64,000 nucleotides of DNA, taken from Silene conica (lineage: Eukaryota > Streptophyta > Magnoliopsida > Caryophyllales > Caryophyllaceae). The notes beneath the pieces are model-generated. The model saw nothing but the letters and a program-made list of their open reading frames with translations, did not search any database and had not been told where the DNA came from. Below, piece by piece: positions 23,761 through 35,147 of the stretch. How positions within the stretch are numbered: the stretch's first letter is position 1; every line of letters begins with the position of its first letter. A program made the translations under genes and the position numbers. The DNA is taken from assembly GCA_029255685.2 (NCBI GenBank), contig CM055320.2, positions 39,681,927-39,745,926 on the forward strand, written 5' to 3'.

Positions 23761-25529
23761 AACACGCAATATACTCCAATTCCTATGAAATCGATACTAC
23801 AACTCCAAAATTGCTATCAACAAACAATTCCCAGCATACATAAGACATATACAACTCAATAGCAAGCATTAATTTCCACCATTAAAGCATATTAGGCTCA
23901 TATCTCATATTCGTCTTAAGGATGCAATTTCTGAAAATCATTCTATAAGCATGTGAAACACAATCAAAGCATATTAACATCATACATGGGCAATCCTAGC
24001 ATGCTTCTAAGTCCAAACAACAACCACAATGTACAAAATCAGAAACATTCATCATCAAAACCATGAAATATGCTATTATAACAAATAAGGCCGAGTTTCT
24101 CATTATCGTCACCTTTACTTAGCGAAATCTTCGAGATATTCTTCAGTAATCACCAAGCCCTCTTCTGGGTTAACACAAACACCGCCTAAAGCAACACAAA
24201 CATCAAAGAAAATCACGAATTTCGAAATTAAGTGAACAGGCCGAAAATCCAACTGTCACAAATTGCAAGATTGATTACCTTAAAACGACGGGCTCGAGAA
24301 GAGGAATCCTTAGCCGCGAAAATCGCCTCAATCGGATAAGAAACGAAGATTTTATGAGAGTTTTAAGATTGAAGAAGAAAGAAATCAAAAATGGTTTTTG
24401 TTCTCTTTTGTTAAATCTGAAAAATGAATTGGAGGAGTGAGGTAGAGGATGAAGGGGTTAGGGTTTTGTGAGGAAAAGGAGAGGAAATGGGTCCATTAAC
24501 AAGTTAGGCCCATAAGACAAGTTTTAAGACGGTTTAAGCTAAGAACACCGACTTAAGGTAACTACAAACTTAAGACGATATAAATATCTCCGGACTATGA
24601 AATTAAATTGCTAAGACGTAAATTACGCAATTAAATAAAATCTTATTTAAATCCTTTTAAATATGCTTACATAAATTAATCAGTTATTTAAATGAAATAC
24701 CAAGAATTACGAAATATAAATTATTTCTCGAACTTGAACTTAAAATCTTTAATATTCCAGGTCCCGAAATATTGGGATGTTACAGAGGACAAATAATGGG
24801 CCCAAAGGCTTACCTCCCATCTTATTGGGGGTGTGTTACGACCGTGGTGGGTCGGGTTGTTACATCACAGTAACTTGTAAAGACCATTTTCTCTCCTTTC
24901 TTCAAAGCTTCAAGAGATCATCTTGAACCCTTCCTCAACTCGTATCAAGGTAAATTTTATATTATTTTCGGAACCCTCTCGAGATTTGCAATCTTTCTAT
25001 CACTTTCAATTTCTGTTTCGTCGACTTTCATTTTTGGGCTGTTTTGACCCAATTCCGTTTCTAGCCTTAAATTTTAATTTTTATGGTTGTAGGAGTTGGA
25101 TTAGAGGATCCCGAGGTCGACTCATACGTGGTGGAGGAAGACTTTGGAGCTTAAACCGCTAAAAGGTGACTATTATGAGTAACTCGACCTAATTTGTTAA
25201 AGTAGCATGCTTATTGTGAATTTTGATGTGTTCTTGTGTTTAGGAACATGTTTAGGCTTGCTATCATCTTCTTTATGCCCTTTTTTATGTTATTGATGAA
25301 GAATTGTGTTGAAATCATGGTTTGAGTGGAATTTGGGAGTATACATGGAGACCGGTTGAATTTGGGTATTATGTTGTAAATGCTTGAATTGGCGTTGTTC
25401 TAATGTTTGATTATACTTCACATGTATGTTTATATGCTGGGTAAATCTTTGTTGTGATAATTTACGAGTCTTGTATCGATTGCTAAGGATTTGGGATTTA
25501 ATTGTTCATAGTCGAAATTGTGAAAAATG

Positions 25530-25925
25530 CGTAACAGGGACTCTGAGCCGGTGGGCTGACCGGCAGCCAGTCGGCCGGCTCAGAGGCCGTCTTACTGTAT
25601 TTCGTGAAATTCAGAAAATGTGTGTAGGGCTCTGAGCCGGGTGGCCGGCCGCCGGTCCACCGGCTTAGAGTCCCTATTGGTTGTTTACTTTCGAGAAAAA
25701 GAAGCTAGGAATGGATTCCTAGCCGGTAGGCCAGCTAAGAGTCCATCCTCCATTTTTGTAAAATTGTAGAAGTACGTTGGGAACGGATTCCCAGACGGGT
25801 GGCCGGCAGTCGGTCCACCGGCTGAGGATCCTATTTCCTTGGGTTTTGTAATGTTGGCTGCATTGGGAAGGGGGCTCCCATCCCGCTGACCGGCGGACGG
25901 TCTAGCACCGGCTGAGAGCCCTGTT
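25530..25925 (+). repeat. Array of five GC-rich imperfect hairpins in LTR G
   Basis: Five blocks of roughly 45-50 bp recur at about 80-92-bp spacing (near 25540, 25630, 25712, 25790, 25875). Each starts with a form of CTCTGAGCCGG or TTCCTAGCCGG and ends with its near complement CCGGCTCAGAG or CCGGCTTAGAG, so each can fold into a hairpin. The blocks are far richer in GC than the sequence between them. A related array lies in LTR H (23420-23760) on the other strand. No function is known to me; a role in the transcribed leader is inference. Confidence 0.8.
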
Positions 25926-26867
25926 CTCTCCAAATCGTCTTGAACTTTTGATCGGCTTGTCCGATTTGCTTGAGACTTGTTGTAACACCCCAATTTATTT
26001 AAGAGCCTTTAGCCAGTCATTCTCAAATAAATAGGAATGTTATCATCTCGGAATTACCGAGGTAGTGAATACCAAAGTAAAACACCTAAAGCACTTTATA
26101 TGGAATTGATAAAATTTGAACTTTGGTATTACAAAAACTACGCAACAAAATAAAAGTACAACTGATGACTACTCTACATGCGATATAATTTTAAGTCAGT
26201 CCCAAGTCTGCATATCACATTCCCGTCCCAGCTCCTAGCTCATCTGTCTCTTTCCTGTAGAATCTACTCTCCATTCCGGATCATCGTAGGTGTCACACGA
26301 ATACATAGGGTCAACCACGAGGTTGAGTAGGAAGATAAATAAAACATAAACAACAATAGAAATGCATCTTCCTCCATCTCCATATCATTCAGTCATCTGA
26401 TTCACCTCCATCACACCACTCCTTCCATGGCCATATCACAAGTGCCGTATCGCAAGTCCCGTTCTCCACAACAATTAATAATAATCAAATATTCCACAAC
26501 AACATTCAATGTCAATTCTAACAATCTTGTAATAAGCATTACACACACACACTTCATGTCATAACACAAACCACAGATGTATCCCCTACCTCGACTTGCG
26601 GAATAGAAATGTCAACCACGCAGCAGCTAGAAATGTTCAACGCGGAAACCGTCACCTAGACATATATATTACGTAACGATTAATAAATCTTCCCAAACCC
26701 CAATATCAGAATATATTCCTACTATAATTAGCAACCTTCTAAAACTGGAAAGTTTGCTAAAATGGAAACTCTCCAAAATAGCAACTTTTCTTAAAATGGA
26801 ACTTCCCGACTCGTAAAAACCTTCAACTAGCACAACTTAATAATTTACCAATCTATTACTACAACAA

Positions 26868-26905
<38 letters not shown>

Positions 26906-27509
26906 TAATAAAACAATAATAATAATATAATAACAATATATAATAATAATATTAATAGTAATAATAATATTAATGAAACAACAAAAACCGTGTGTAATTG
27001 AACAGCAACAAAAGCAATACCAGTAATACGCAACACGCAACCCTCCATCAACCCAAAACTCACGACCAACAGCCCCTTGCCAGCCCTCAAGCATAGCCCT
27101 ATCGACCACCCTACGCCAGCTGGACCACCCCTAACCCACGGTAGCTGCCATCACCGCACCAAGGAGCATCCATCGACACCAACCACAACCCCTGACTCGT
27201 TCCCACCAGCCCTCGACACTATCAACAACACAGCCTGCTCACAACCAATTACCGCAACCTACCTGCAACATGCTCGATGAACACGAGTGCCACCACCTGT
27301 ACTACGACCCAAACCACCACCAGACTCCACCTTAGAAACCTACCACTCCCCACGACTCCCTGGTGGAAACATCTGGTCCCGACGCTAGCACAACTCCCAA
27401 AACAGACGCATACAACATCGACACACACCCCTCGACGTATCCCCTATCTCTGCATTGTTTCTGACACTCTCCCTAAACAGCCTGTACAGACGAGTTTTCC
27501 GACCACCAC

Positions 27510-29838
27510 TGTAATACCTCGAAAACTTAGTCTCGATAATTAAGTTTATTTTTGTGTCGATAGTTTGTTTTACGGTTTTAAGTATCTATGTTTTAGGTAG
27601 TTAAGCAAGTTATGTTGTTGTGAGGGTTCGATCCCTAGACCTCTAGCACGACGATTATGTTGTTGTGAGGGTTCGATCCCTAGACCTCCTGGCACATTCG
27701 TTTGGGCCTCGTGATGTGTGCCCTCACCCTAGCCCACGGTTGAATTGAGGAAAACAAATCCTTAAACCCTACCGAGCAGCCTCCCTGCCGTCACCTTTTA
27801 ACACTCTTTCTAGACCTAAGACTTACCCTAATCCTCATTCAAACACCACATACCCACAGCCGTCACAACATAGAGTAAGTAAGCAGTAACCACGGTGACT
27901 CTAAGGCAGGCATAGGGTGATCGAAACGCTCGGAAAGTAGGTACGCTAAACATTACGTTAAACACTATTCTGTTCTCTATTTCGTGTATGCGTTTTCATT
28001 TGCAAGTTTAGGTCGTGTTATGTTATTATTTTGTTTAATTCTTTCGGGTAAGATGATATAGGGGGTTTGGGTGTCGTGTCTAATGTTTGTCGTAGTGGTG
28101 TCAGCCACCATACAACGCCAGAGAAGGAGGTTTTGTGACGCCAGTCACGAGACTCCTCTGTTTTGTTTTTATACCCGAGTCTGACCAACAACCTTTTAAG
28201 TAATATCGACACTTTTCCTTTTCTTGTTCTTCATGATGGTTTTGGTAAAGGAGCAGGTGGTGGTCATGGAAGGGTTATGGTGGTTGTCAGGGTGGTCTCA
28301 GGCGGCGTAAACAGTGTGGAATAGGGAGGTTCGTTCTTTGTTCTGTTTCTGGGTTCTTTTATCTATACGGGTCTGGTTGTTTTGAGGGTGGCACCACCGC
28401 TGAATCGGGGGAGGTCGACGCGGTGGTACCACCGTGTCTGGGTGTCTGGTGTCGGGGATGGTTGTGGTGATATGGCAGGGTAGTAGTGGTGGCTGAATGG
28501 GTGTCGACGAAGGGGTGTTCAGGTCTGGTCTGATGTTGAGGGTGATGAACCAGGCCTGGTTTGGGCCCTGGTTCACCACGTCAGTGGTGGTCGAAGGGGT
28601 TGTCGGCAGTCGTGGGGGTAGATGGTGGTTCTGGACTCACGGACTGGTGGTTGTGGGTGGCTGTGCCAGTGTTGCGGTGGTGATATGGGGGTAGGTTTGT
28701 CGTGAGTCGGGTTTGGTTTAAGGAGTGTTGGGTTGTTTTTCTTATTTCCTTATTTTTCTTATTTTTCTTATTTTCTTCTTCTTATTATTATTATTATTAT
28801 TTGTATTATTAATTTATGATGGTTATAAACATTTTAGTAAAGTTTTAATATAATATATTGGTGAATTTTGATATTGGTATTTATGTTCATAAAGTTATTT
28901 CATGAGGGTCGTAATTGGTTGTTTGAGTCGGGGAATTTGTATTTTGAGGTAATTTCTATTTCAGGAAAGTTTCTATTTTGGGAAACTTTCCACTTATAGT
29001 AGGTTTCTAATTATAGTAAATGAAAGTGATTGTGGGGGTTCGGGAAGGTTATTAATTTGTTACGTATACTTGTTTAGGTAACGGTTTTCGCGTGGAACAT
29101 TTCTAGCGAGATTGTGTTGACCGTGCTGCTACGATTTGAGGTAGGGGAAATACTGTGTAATTAATGATGAGTAATCTGTTTGTTATATGATGATAACCAT
29201 GTTTATCTTATACTCTCATATGATTGATATATTGTGTATTTGTTTATATAATTCTGAGATACGATACGAGGTGATGATAAATGGGTCTTGTGATTGGTGC
29301 GGAGTAAATGGGTCTTGTGATTGGTGCGGAGTAAATGGGTCTTGTAATTGGTGCGGAGTCAATGGGTCTTGTGATTGGTGCGGAGTTAATGGGTCTTGTG
29401 ATTAGTGTGGAGAAAAATGGGTCTTGTGATTCGGAGTGGAGATGATTGACTTTCTATTTATAGTAATGTTTGATTGTTTACTTTTCCGCTACTCAACCTC
29501 GTGGTTGACCCCGTGTATTCGTGATCACCTGTTATGAACCAATTTATTGGGGAGCAGATTGACAGGTGCTTGAGACTATGGGAGCTAAGGGAAGGGAGAG
29601 CTTGGATCCGGACCAGACTAGAGTCTAGATCACTATAGTCTTTTGTCAAGAGTTGTACTTTATTTTTATAAGACAGTTTTGATAACGGTTGTAAGAACTT
29701 GTTACCGAGTTTAACTTTTAATAATTAAAGTAATGTTATCTTTCCTTTGTATCTACTGCCTCGGGAAACCGAGATGGTAACACCCTTATTTATCTGGGGA
29801 GTCCTAGTATAGGCCCTTAAATAAGTGGGGGTGTTACA
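27510..29838 (+). repeat. Element E 5' LTR (2329 bp)
   Basis: From TGTAATACCTCG to GGGGTGTTACA. Notable parts: two copies of a 45-bp unit with a pol III B-box-like GGTTCGATCCC (27625-27635, 27670-27680), a TTCTT/ATT microsatellite (28770-28806), and five 27-bp tandem repeats (29281-29415). The end (CCTACTACC-type segment, then AAATAAGTGGGGGTGTTACA) is recognisably related to the LARD LTR end. Confidence 0.95.
29281..29425 (+). repeat. 27-bp tandem repeat in element E 5' LTR
   Basis: Five units of ATGGGTCTTGTGATTGGTGC plus GGAGTAA start at 29281, 29308, 29335, 29362 and 29389, then a degenerate sixth. Because 27 is a multiple of three, the frame reads as repeated NGSCDWCGV. The same array, with its own substitutions, is in the 3' LTR at about 37010-37160. 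Confidence 0.93.
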
Positions 29839-30390
29839 AAGTGGTATCAGAGCGAACGATCCTCAGGCCTAACCTAATGAACCCAATGAACGTAGGATGA
29901 GTCTAAATAAAAATGAACCCCGGGATAGGACTGTTAGGAGCACACTAAAGGAAAAGTATGAGTCTGGGGCCCCCTCACACCGAACCATTGGCCCTCTCAG
30001 TTTTACCCGGGAACCCAGAGTGCATATACGAGAGAAAAGGGTAGAATAGGAAGTGATGGAAGTAATGGTGAATTGTGATAAGAATGTTATAAGAACTCTT
30101 CGTATATGTGAATGATTTGGATAAACCAGTAAGGATATGTGCATGAAAGAATTTTATTTGTATGAATACAAAGGATGTATGATATTATGGGTGAATGAAG
30201 TGATTTGAGTTATATCAGTAATTTTATCATGTCTAGCGATATGCGGTTATGTGATCCCCGAGCCATGTTATAGATAAGTATTACTCTATATGATAGTTGT
30301 TCACGGACTTTGATGCTTAGGGAACATAGCCTTAATCCAAGTGAGTGCCCACTTGAGCCGGGACTTATTTCTTTTCTTTGTGTTATAGTA
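29839..30390 (+). other. Element E primer-binding site and leader
   Basis: TGGTATCAGAGC at 29842 matches the initiator-Met tRNA 3' end used as the minus-strand primer. The next ~200 bp are shared with the LARDs (GATCCTCAGGCC, GGGGCCCCCTCA, CATTGGCCCTCTCAG). The remaining leader to the Gag start has no recognised features. Confidence 0.88.
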
Positions 30391-33300
30391 ATGCCTCCGA
30401 GGAGAAATAATGTTGCTAACATCACCCAAGAGGAGTTGGATCGTTTGATAGCGGAGAATGAGGGTCTAAAGGCCAAACGCATGGACTCCGCGAAGATGAG
30501 CACGATCATTGCGAGGCATAACCCTACCCAATTCACTGGGGAGGGGGAACCTCATATGCTAGGAGCATGGTGCCGGGAGTTCAGTAACTTATTCGAACTG
30601 GTGGATTGCCCCGAAGAACTGAGGGTTGACCAAGCAGCCCACTATTTTAGGGGTATGGTCGGTGATTGGTGGACCGGAAATAAAGGAGAGATCCGAGAGG
30701 CAGCTAGAGAGGATGGGACCGAGTTTCTCGCCTGGATCGCATTTAAGAGGATCCTATATGAAGTGTTCCTACCGGAATTCCAGAAAAGTAAGCTGAGAGA
30801 GGAGTTCGATACCTTCCGAATGACAGAGGATATGACGGTGGAGTCCTATTATCGGAAGTTCATCCAGTTGCTGAGCTATGTGGGAGAGATGGGTTTTGAT
30901 GATGCTATGCTGGCGATGAAGTTTGAGAGGGGGTTGACAATAAATATCAAGAAGAGGCTGATTGCGGCTCCGCCCACCACAGTCCGGGACATCTACTTAC
31001 GGGCTGGGGCGGCGGAAAGGCTCTCAGAAATGATTAAGGACGACAAGAAGACAAAGTCTGAAAAGAGGAAGGCTGAGGTGGTGAATGAGAGTTCTGGGTC
31101 GAAGAAACAAAGCACCAATAAGTATAGTGGCTACTTCAGCAACAATGCCTCAGGTGGTGGAAGAAATCAGAATGGGTGTAACTTCAGGAGTGGAGGTTCT
31201 GGTAGTGATTCTATAGGAATAGTTTGCTTTGGATGTGGAAAGACGGGGCACAAGCAGGCAGTGTGTCGCTCATCTGCGGGAAACCAGTCCGGAGGTTATC
31301 GTACGCCTGCATCAGGATATCAAGGATCACGCACTCAGTCTTATAGTAGCAGTGGCTATCGTACACCCATGTCAAACTATGGTGGGGGTGCGAAGTCTGG
31401 AGGCAGCAGCAATCATCAGAGAAACTACAATAATTATCAGAACCGTTCGTACCAGAATCAATACAATGGAAGTGGAAGCAACCAGAAGACGGGAACGGAA
31501 GGAAATGAGCAGGCTGGGACATCTACCGCCAGTCAGAGTGGAGCTAAATCCAGTGGCAAGCTTTTTGCCATGGGGAAACAGGCCGCTAAAGATGATGCTC
31601 ATGTGGTGACCGGTACTTTTCTTGTGAACTCTAAACCTACTTTCATACTTTTCGATTCCGGTGCGACCCATTCTTTTGTGTCTAGGGAGCATGTTAGGGC
31701 CTTGGGACTTGAGAGGTTTGATTTGGTCGCGGACTCCGTGACCATACTTTCAGGAGAGTCGATAACTTGTAATAGGGTTTATAGAAGTGTACCCATCAAA
31801 ATCGGGGAAGCAATTTTCTATTGCGACCTCATAGATTTCCCACTGGGGGGTTTTGAGGTGATTCTAGGGATGGACTGGCTGGGGAAGTACCGAGCTTTTA
31901 TTGACTGTCATCAAAAGAAGATTTCCTTGAGGGGACCTAAGGGAGTGAGGGTGTCTTACAAGGAATATCGAGTCAAACCTAAAATCAAATTCATTTCCGT
32001 CAATATCCTTAAGTCTAGCTTGAGGAAAGGAGAGAGTCTGATCTTATGCCAGATGTGGAACTGTGAGGCTGAGACCCCTAAGACTAGTGAGATACCAGTG
32101 GTGCGGGAGTTTGAGGGAGTATTCCGAGACGACGTTTCAGGATTACCACCAAGGAGGGAAGTGGAATTTTCCATTGACCTAAAACCAGGAGCGGGACCAA
32201 TATCTAAATCACCATACCGTATGGGACCGAAGGAGATGGGGGAATTGAAGAAGCAGTTGGATGAACTAGCTGAGAAAGGATTCATCCGACCCAGTGTGTC
32301 ACCCTGGGGAGCACCTGTACTATTTGTGAAGAAGAAAGATGGGAGTTTGAGGCTTTGTGTTGACTATCGAGAGCTGAATAATGTGACAATCAAGAACCGA
32401 TATCCTTTGCCAAGAATTGACGACCTGTTTGATCAATTGAGTGGAGCTGGGGTTTTCTCTAAGATTGATTTGAGATCCGGGTATCACCAATTGAGAATAA
32501 AAGATGAAGATATTCCAAAGACCGCTTTTCGAACGAGGTATGGCCACTATGAATTTGTGGTTATGCCATTCGGTTTGACTAACGCTCCAGCTGTGTTCAT
32601 GGATTTGATGAACCGAGTCTTTAGCCCATATCTGGATAAGTTCATGGTGATATTCATTGATGATATACTAGTGTATTCTAAGAATGCGGAAGAACACGAG
32701 GATCATTTGAGGAGAGTACTTCAGACCCTGGAGGAGCATAAGCTCAACGCTAAGTTGAGCAAGTGTGAGTTCTGACCGAAGAAAGTGACATTTCTGGGGC
32801 ATGTAATTTCCATGGAGGAGGTGTCTGTTGACCCTAGTAAGATCGAGGCTGTGACTAAGTGGCAAAGTCCGAAGAATGTGAGTGAGATTCGAAGCTTCCT
32901 GGGATTGGCTGGTTATTATCGGAGGTTTGTTAAGGATTTTTCGAAGATAACAAAGCCCTTGACGTCGTTAATGAGGAAGGAGAACCGATTCATCTGGGAT
33001 GAGAGTTGTGAGAAGGCATTCCTGACCCTTAAGGAACGTCTGACAACAGCTCCTATCCTCGCGTTGCCTGTCGGGAGTGATAATTTTGAAGTTTATACTA
33101 ACGCTTCGAAGAATGGACTGGGTTGTGTGCTAATGCAGAATGGGAGAGTGATCACGTATGCTTCTCGCCAACTAAAGACCTATGAGGAAAATTATCCGAC
33201 GGATGATTTGGAATTGGGAGCAGTGGTCTTCGCACTTAAATTGTGGCGCCATTACCTTTATGGAGCCACTTTTAAGGTGTTTTCTGATCACAAGAGTTCA

Positions 33301-34990
33301 AAGTATATCTACACCCAGCGCGAGTTGAACATGAGGCAGAGAAGGTGGATAGAGTTGATTGGAGACTATGATATGCAGATTGTTTACCACGAAGGCAAGA
33401 CAAATGTGGTAGCAGATGCCCTAAGTAGGAAGTCTATTCATGCTTTGAGTTGTGCCAGGTCGCGAGTGAGGTTGCATGGCGAACTAAGGGAGATGGGAAT
33501 TTTCATGATCCGAAAAGGGGATGCTCTTAGTGATTTGACTGTGGAGCCTGAGTTGTATGGGGAGATTCGGGAGTTACAAAATACTGATGCGAGAATCCAG
33601 AAGTGGCGCAAGATGGTTGAGAGTGAGGGTGGTGAGGCTGCACCCAATGTTCAGTATTCATACCGACGGTAGTTTGAGGTTCAGTGGGCGATGGTGTGTT
33701 CCAGATATTGAGGAGCTAAAGAATAAAATCCCGACTGAAGCTCACGCTACTCCATATTCTGTTCACCCAGGGGGTGATAAGTTGTATAAAGATCTTAAGC
33801 AGACGTTCTGGTGGCCAAATATGAAGACGCAAGTCGCAGAGTTTGTGTCAAGGTGTTTGACATGTCAAAGAGTGAAAGGGGAGCATAAGAGACCTCAGGG
33901 GAAAATTCAGTCATTAGAGGTGCCAGAGTGGAAGTGGGAGAACACCTCGATGGATTTTAATGTGGGGTTGCCTCGGACTCAGAGGGGCAACAACATGATT
34001 TGGGTGATTGTGGATCGTTTGACTAAGTCTGCTCACTTTATTCCGATGAAAGATACCTGGAGTAAAGCCGACCTGGCTAAGTCATATGTTCAGAATGTGG
34101 TCAAATTGCATGGCGTACCCAAGGACATTGTTTCAGATCGAGACTCGAGGTTCATATCCAGATTTTGGCAGGAATTGCAGGTCACCTTCGGTACCCAGTT
34201 GAAGATGAGTACAACTTTCCATCCAGCTACTGACGGTCAGACTGAGAGAACGATTCAGACCCTAGAGGATATGTTGAGAGCATGCGTACTCGAGTTCGGA
34301 GGATCTTGGGAGGATCGACTGGGATTGATGGAGTTCTCTTATAACAACAGCTATCATGCCAGTATAGGGATGGCCCCTTTTGAGTCTTTGTATGGGAGGA
34401 AGTGTCGGAGCCCTGTGTGTTGGGATGATCGAGCCGATGTTGTGACCTTAGGGCCAGATATGATCCAAGAGATGGTGGAGCAGGTTTAGGTGATTCGACA
34501 GAAAATGATGGCCACCCAGGATAGACAGAAGAGCTATGCAGATCTAAAAAGGAGCGATATTTCATTCGATGCGGGAGAGAAGGTACTGCTGAAGGTATCT
34601 CCAATGAAGGGTATGATGAGGTTTGGAAAGCGTGGCAAACTGAGTCAGAAATGTATTGGACCGTTTGAGATTTTGGACAGAGTTGGGGAGGTGGCATACC
34701 GATTAGCTTTACCTCCAGCCCTATCCAAGGTCCATAACGTGTTCCATGTGTCTCAGTTACGGAAATATGTGAGTGATCCATCTCATGTCTTACGCCACAA
34801 GGTGATTGAGGTGGATGAGCAGTTGTCCTACGTTGAGACTCCGAAAGAGATTCTGGACAGGAAGGTACGAAAGACTCACAATGGGGAGACGTCCTTGGTG
34901 AAAGTTCTGTGGACCAATCATAATCAGGAAGAGACTACATGGGAGCCCGAGGCATCCATGAGGGAGAGTTACCCACATTTGTTTGATTAA
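30391..34990 (+). pseudogene. gag-pol: Chromovirus Gag-Pol polyprotein with two stops and one frameshift
   Basis: The likely start is MPPRRNN at 30391 (an in-frame Met at 30310 is less typical). In order: Gag, zinc knuckle [14 protein letters not shown] (near 31225), protease [11 protein letters not shown] (31651), RT with [17 protein letters not shown] and [11 protein letters not shown] (to about 32690), RNase H, integrase with HHCC zinc region and WVIVDRLTKSAHF, SDRDSRF and GQTERTIQTLEDM, then a C-terminal chromodomain ([18 protein letters not shown], 34897-34980). Breaks: in-frame TGA at 32773-32775 between RT and RNase H, a frameshift at about 33630-33670, and TAG at 34487-34489 after integrase. 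The RNase H motif reads YTNASK at 33097-33105 where Asp is usual, so catalysis would be lost even without the stops. RT and integrase catalytic residues are present. Confidence 0.95.
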
Positions 34991-35147
34991 GGTAAGTTAC
35001 GGGGACGTAACTCTTCTTTAAAGGGGGTGGAATGTAACATTTTCGTGTTTTGGTTAATGTTTTGTGTTCCAAGTTCGCTTGAGTGGGTTTGGTTGTCACC
35101 TGAGTGTGGTTGAACTTCGGGACGAAGTTCATTTTAAGGGGGAAGAC
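34991..35147 (+). promoter_or_regulatory. Element E 3' noncoding segment with two polypurine tracts and a hairpin
   Basis: The first purine tract, TTTAAAGGGGGTGGAA, ends at 35032 and is followed by TGTAACATTTTCG, exactly the start used as LTR end by LARD A. The second, TTTTAAGGGGGAAGAC, ends at 35147 next to the actual LTR start TGTAATACCTCG. Between them is the perfect hairpin GAACTTCG-GGA-CGAAGTTC (35112-35130). Polypurine tracts prime plus-strand DNA and so define the LTR start. Confidence 0.8.

Larger units (their letters stand above)
19731..24784 (-). mobile_element. Solo gypsy-type LTR H with nested insertions
   Basis: Bounded by GAGGA (19726-19730, 24785-24789). The plus strand begins TGTAAAACCCC and ends GGGATGTTACA; on the minus strand this is a gypsy-type start TGTAACATCCCAATATTTCG. 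No primer-binding site, purine tract or coding sequence lies between the ends, so it is a solo LTR, presumably from recombination between two LTRs. Without the copia LTR (20015-21088) and CACTA element (22214-23255) it is about 2.9 kb. It holds a minisatellite and a GC-rich hairpin array. Confidence 0.85.
1946..24864 (+). mobile_element. TRIM-1: miniature LTR retrotransposon split by two large insertions
   Basis: With later insertions removed, this is a 204-bp LTR, a 146-bp internal region and a 204-bp LTR, the layout of a terminal-repeat retrotransposon in miniature. The LTR starts TGTAACACCCCAAGAG, carries TTGTCCCACATCGGT, and ends GGTTGTTACA. A primer-binding site (ATGTATCAGAGCGACC, one base short of the initiator-Met tRNA match seen in other copies) follows at 2150, and a purine tract AAGTGGGGGAGT precedes the right LTR. 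Flanks are CCACA (1941-1945) and TCACA (24865-24869), a 4/5 target duplication. No coding capacity; it would need proteins from another element. It lacks the 5S-derived segment of Cassandra TRIMs. Confidence 0.9.
19602..24864 (+). repeat. TRIM-1 right LTR, interrupted by solo LTR H
   Basis: The LTR resumes at 19602 with a mutated start (TGAAACACCCC instead of TGTAACACCCC), runs to 19730, and continues after the insertion from 24790 to 24864 (GGTTGTTACA). Joined, it is 204 bp, equal to the left LTR. The insertion is marked by GAGGA at 19726-19730 and 24785-24789. The internal part 19490-19601 with the purine tract lies just before it. Confidence 0.9.
1658..25980 (+). mobile_element. Gypsy-type LTR (element G), interrupted host of the left nest
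   Basis: The LTR-like start TGTAACATCCCGTATTTTCG at 1658 abruptly replaces copia coding sequence. The visible pieces are 1658-1945 and about 24870-25980; everything between is the inserted TRIM-1 nest. The right piece holds a transcribed-looking segment with CT-rich stretches and five GC-rich hairpins, and is itself cut at 25981 by the minus-strand LARD D. I do not see the far end, so whether this is a solo LTR or one LTR of a larger element is open. The flank TACCA (1653-1657) would be its target duplication, but no partner copy was found. Gypsy assignment is inferred from the TGTAACATCCCG start. Confidence 0.7.

Noticed and set aside
24923..25162. 79-codon frame in LTR G
   Set aside because: Mostly untranslated-type LTR sequence; no homologous frame in LTR H and no motif.
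27600..27690. tRNA gene at the GGTTCGATCCC motifs
   Set aside because: Only the B-box is present, duplicated in tandem within an LTR; no A-box at the right distance.
30391..34990. Endogenous pararetrovirus (caulimovirid)
   Set aside because: There are LTRs, a target duplication, an integrase and a chromodomain, and no movement or coat protein signature; it is a gypsy chromovirus.
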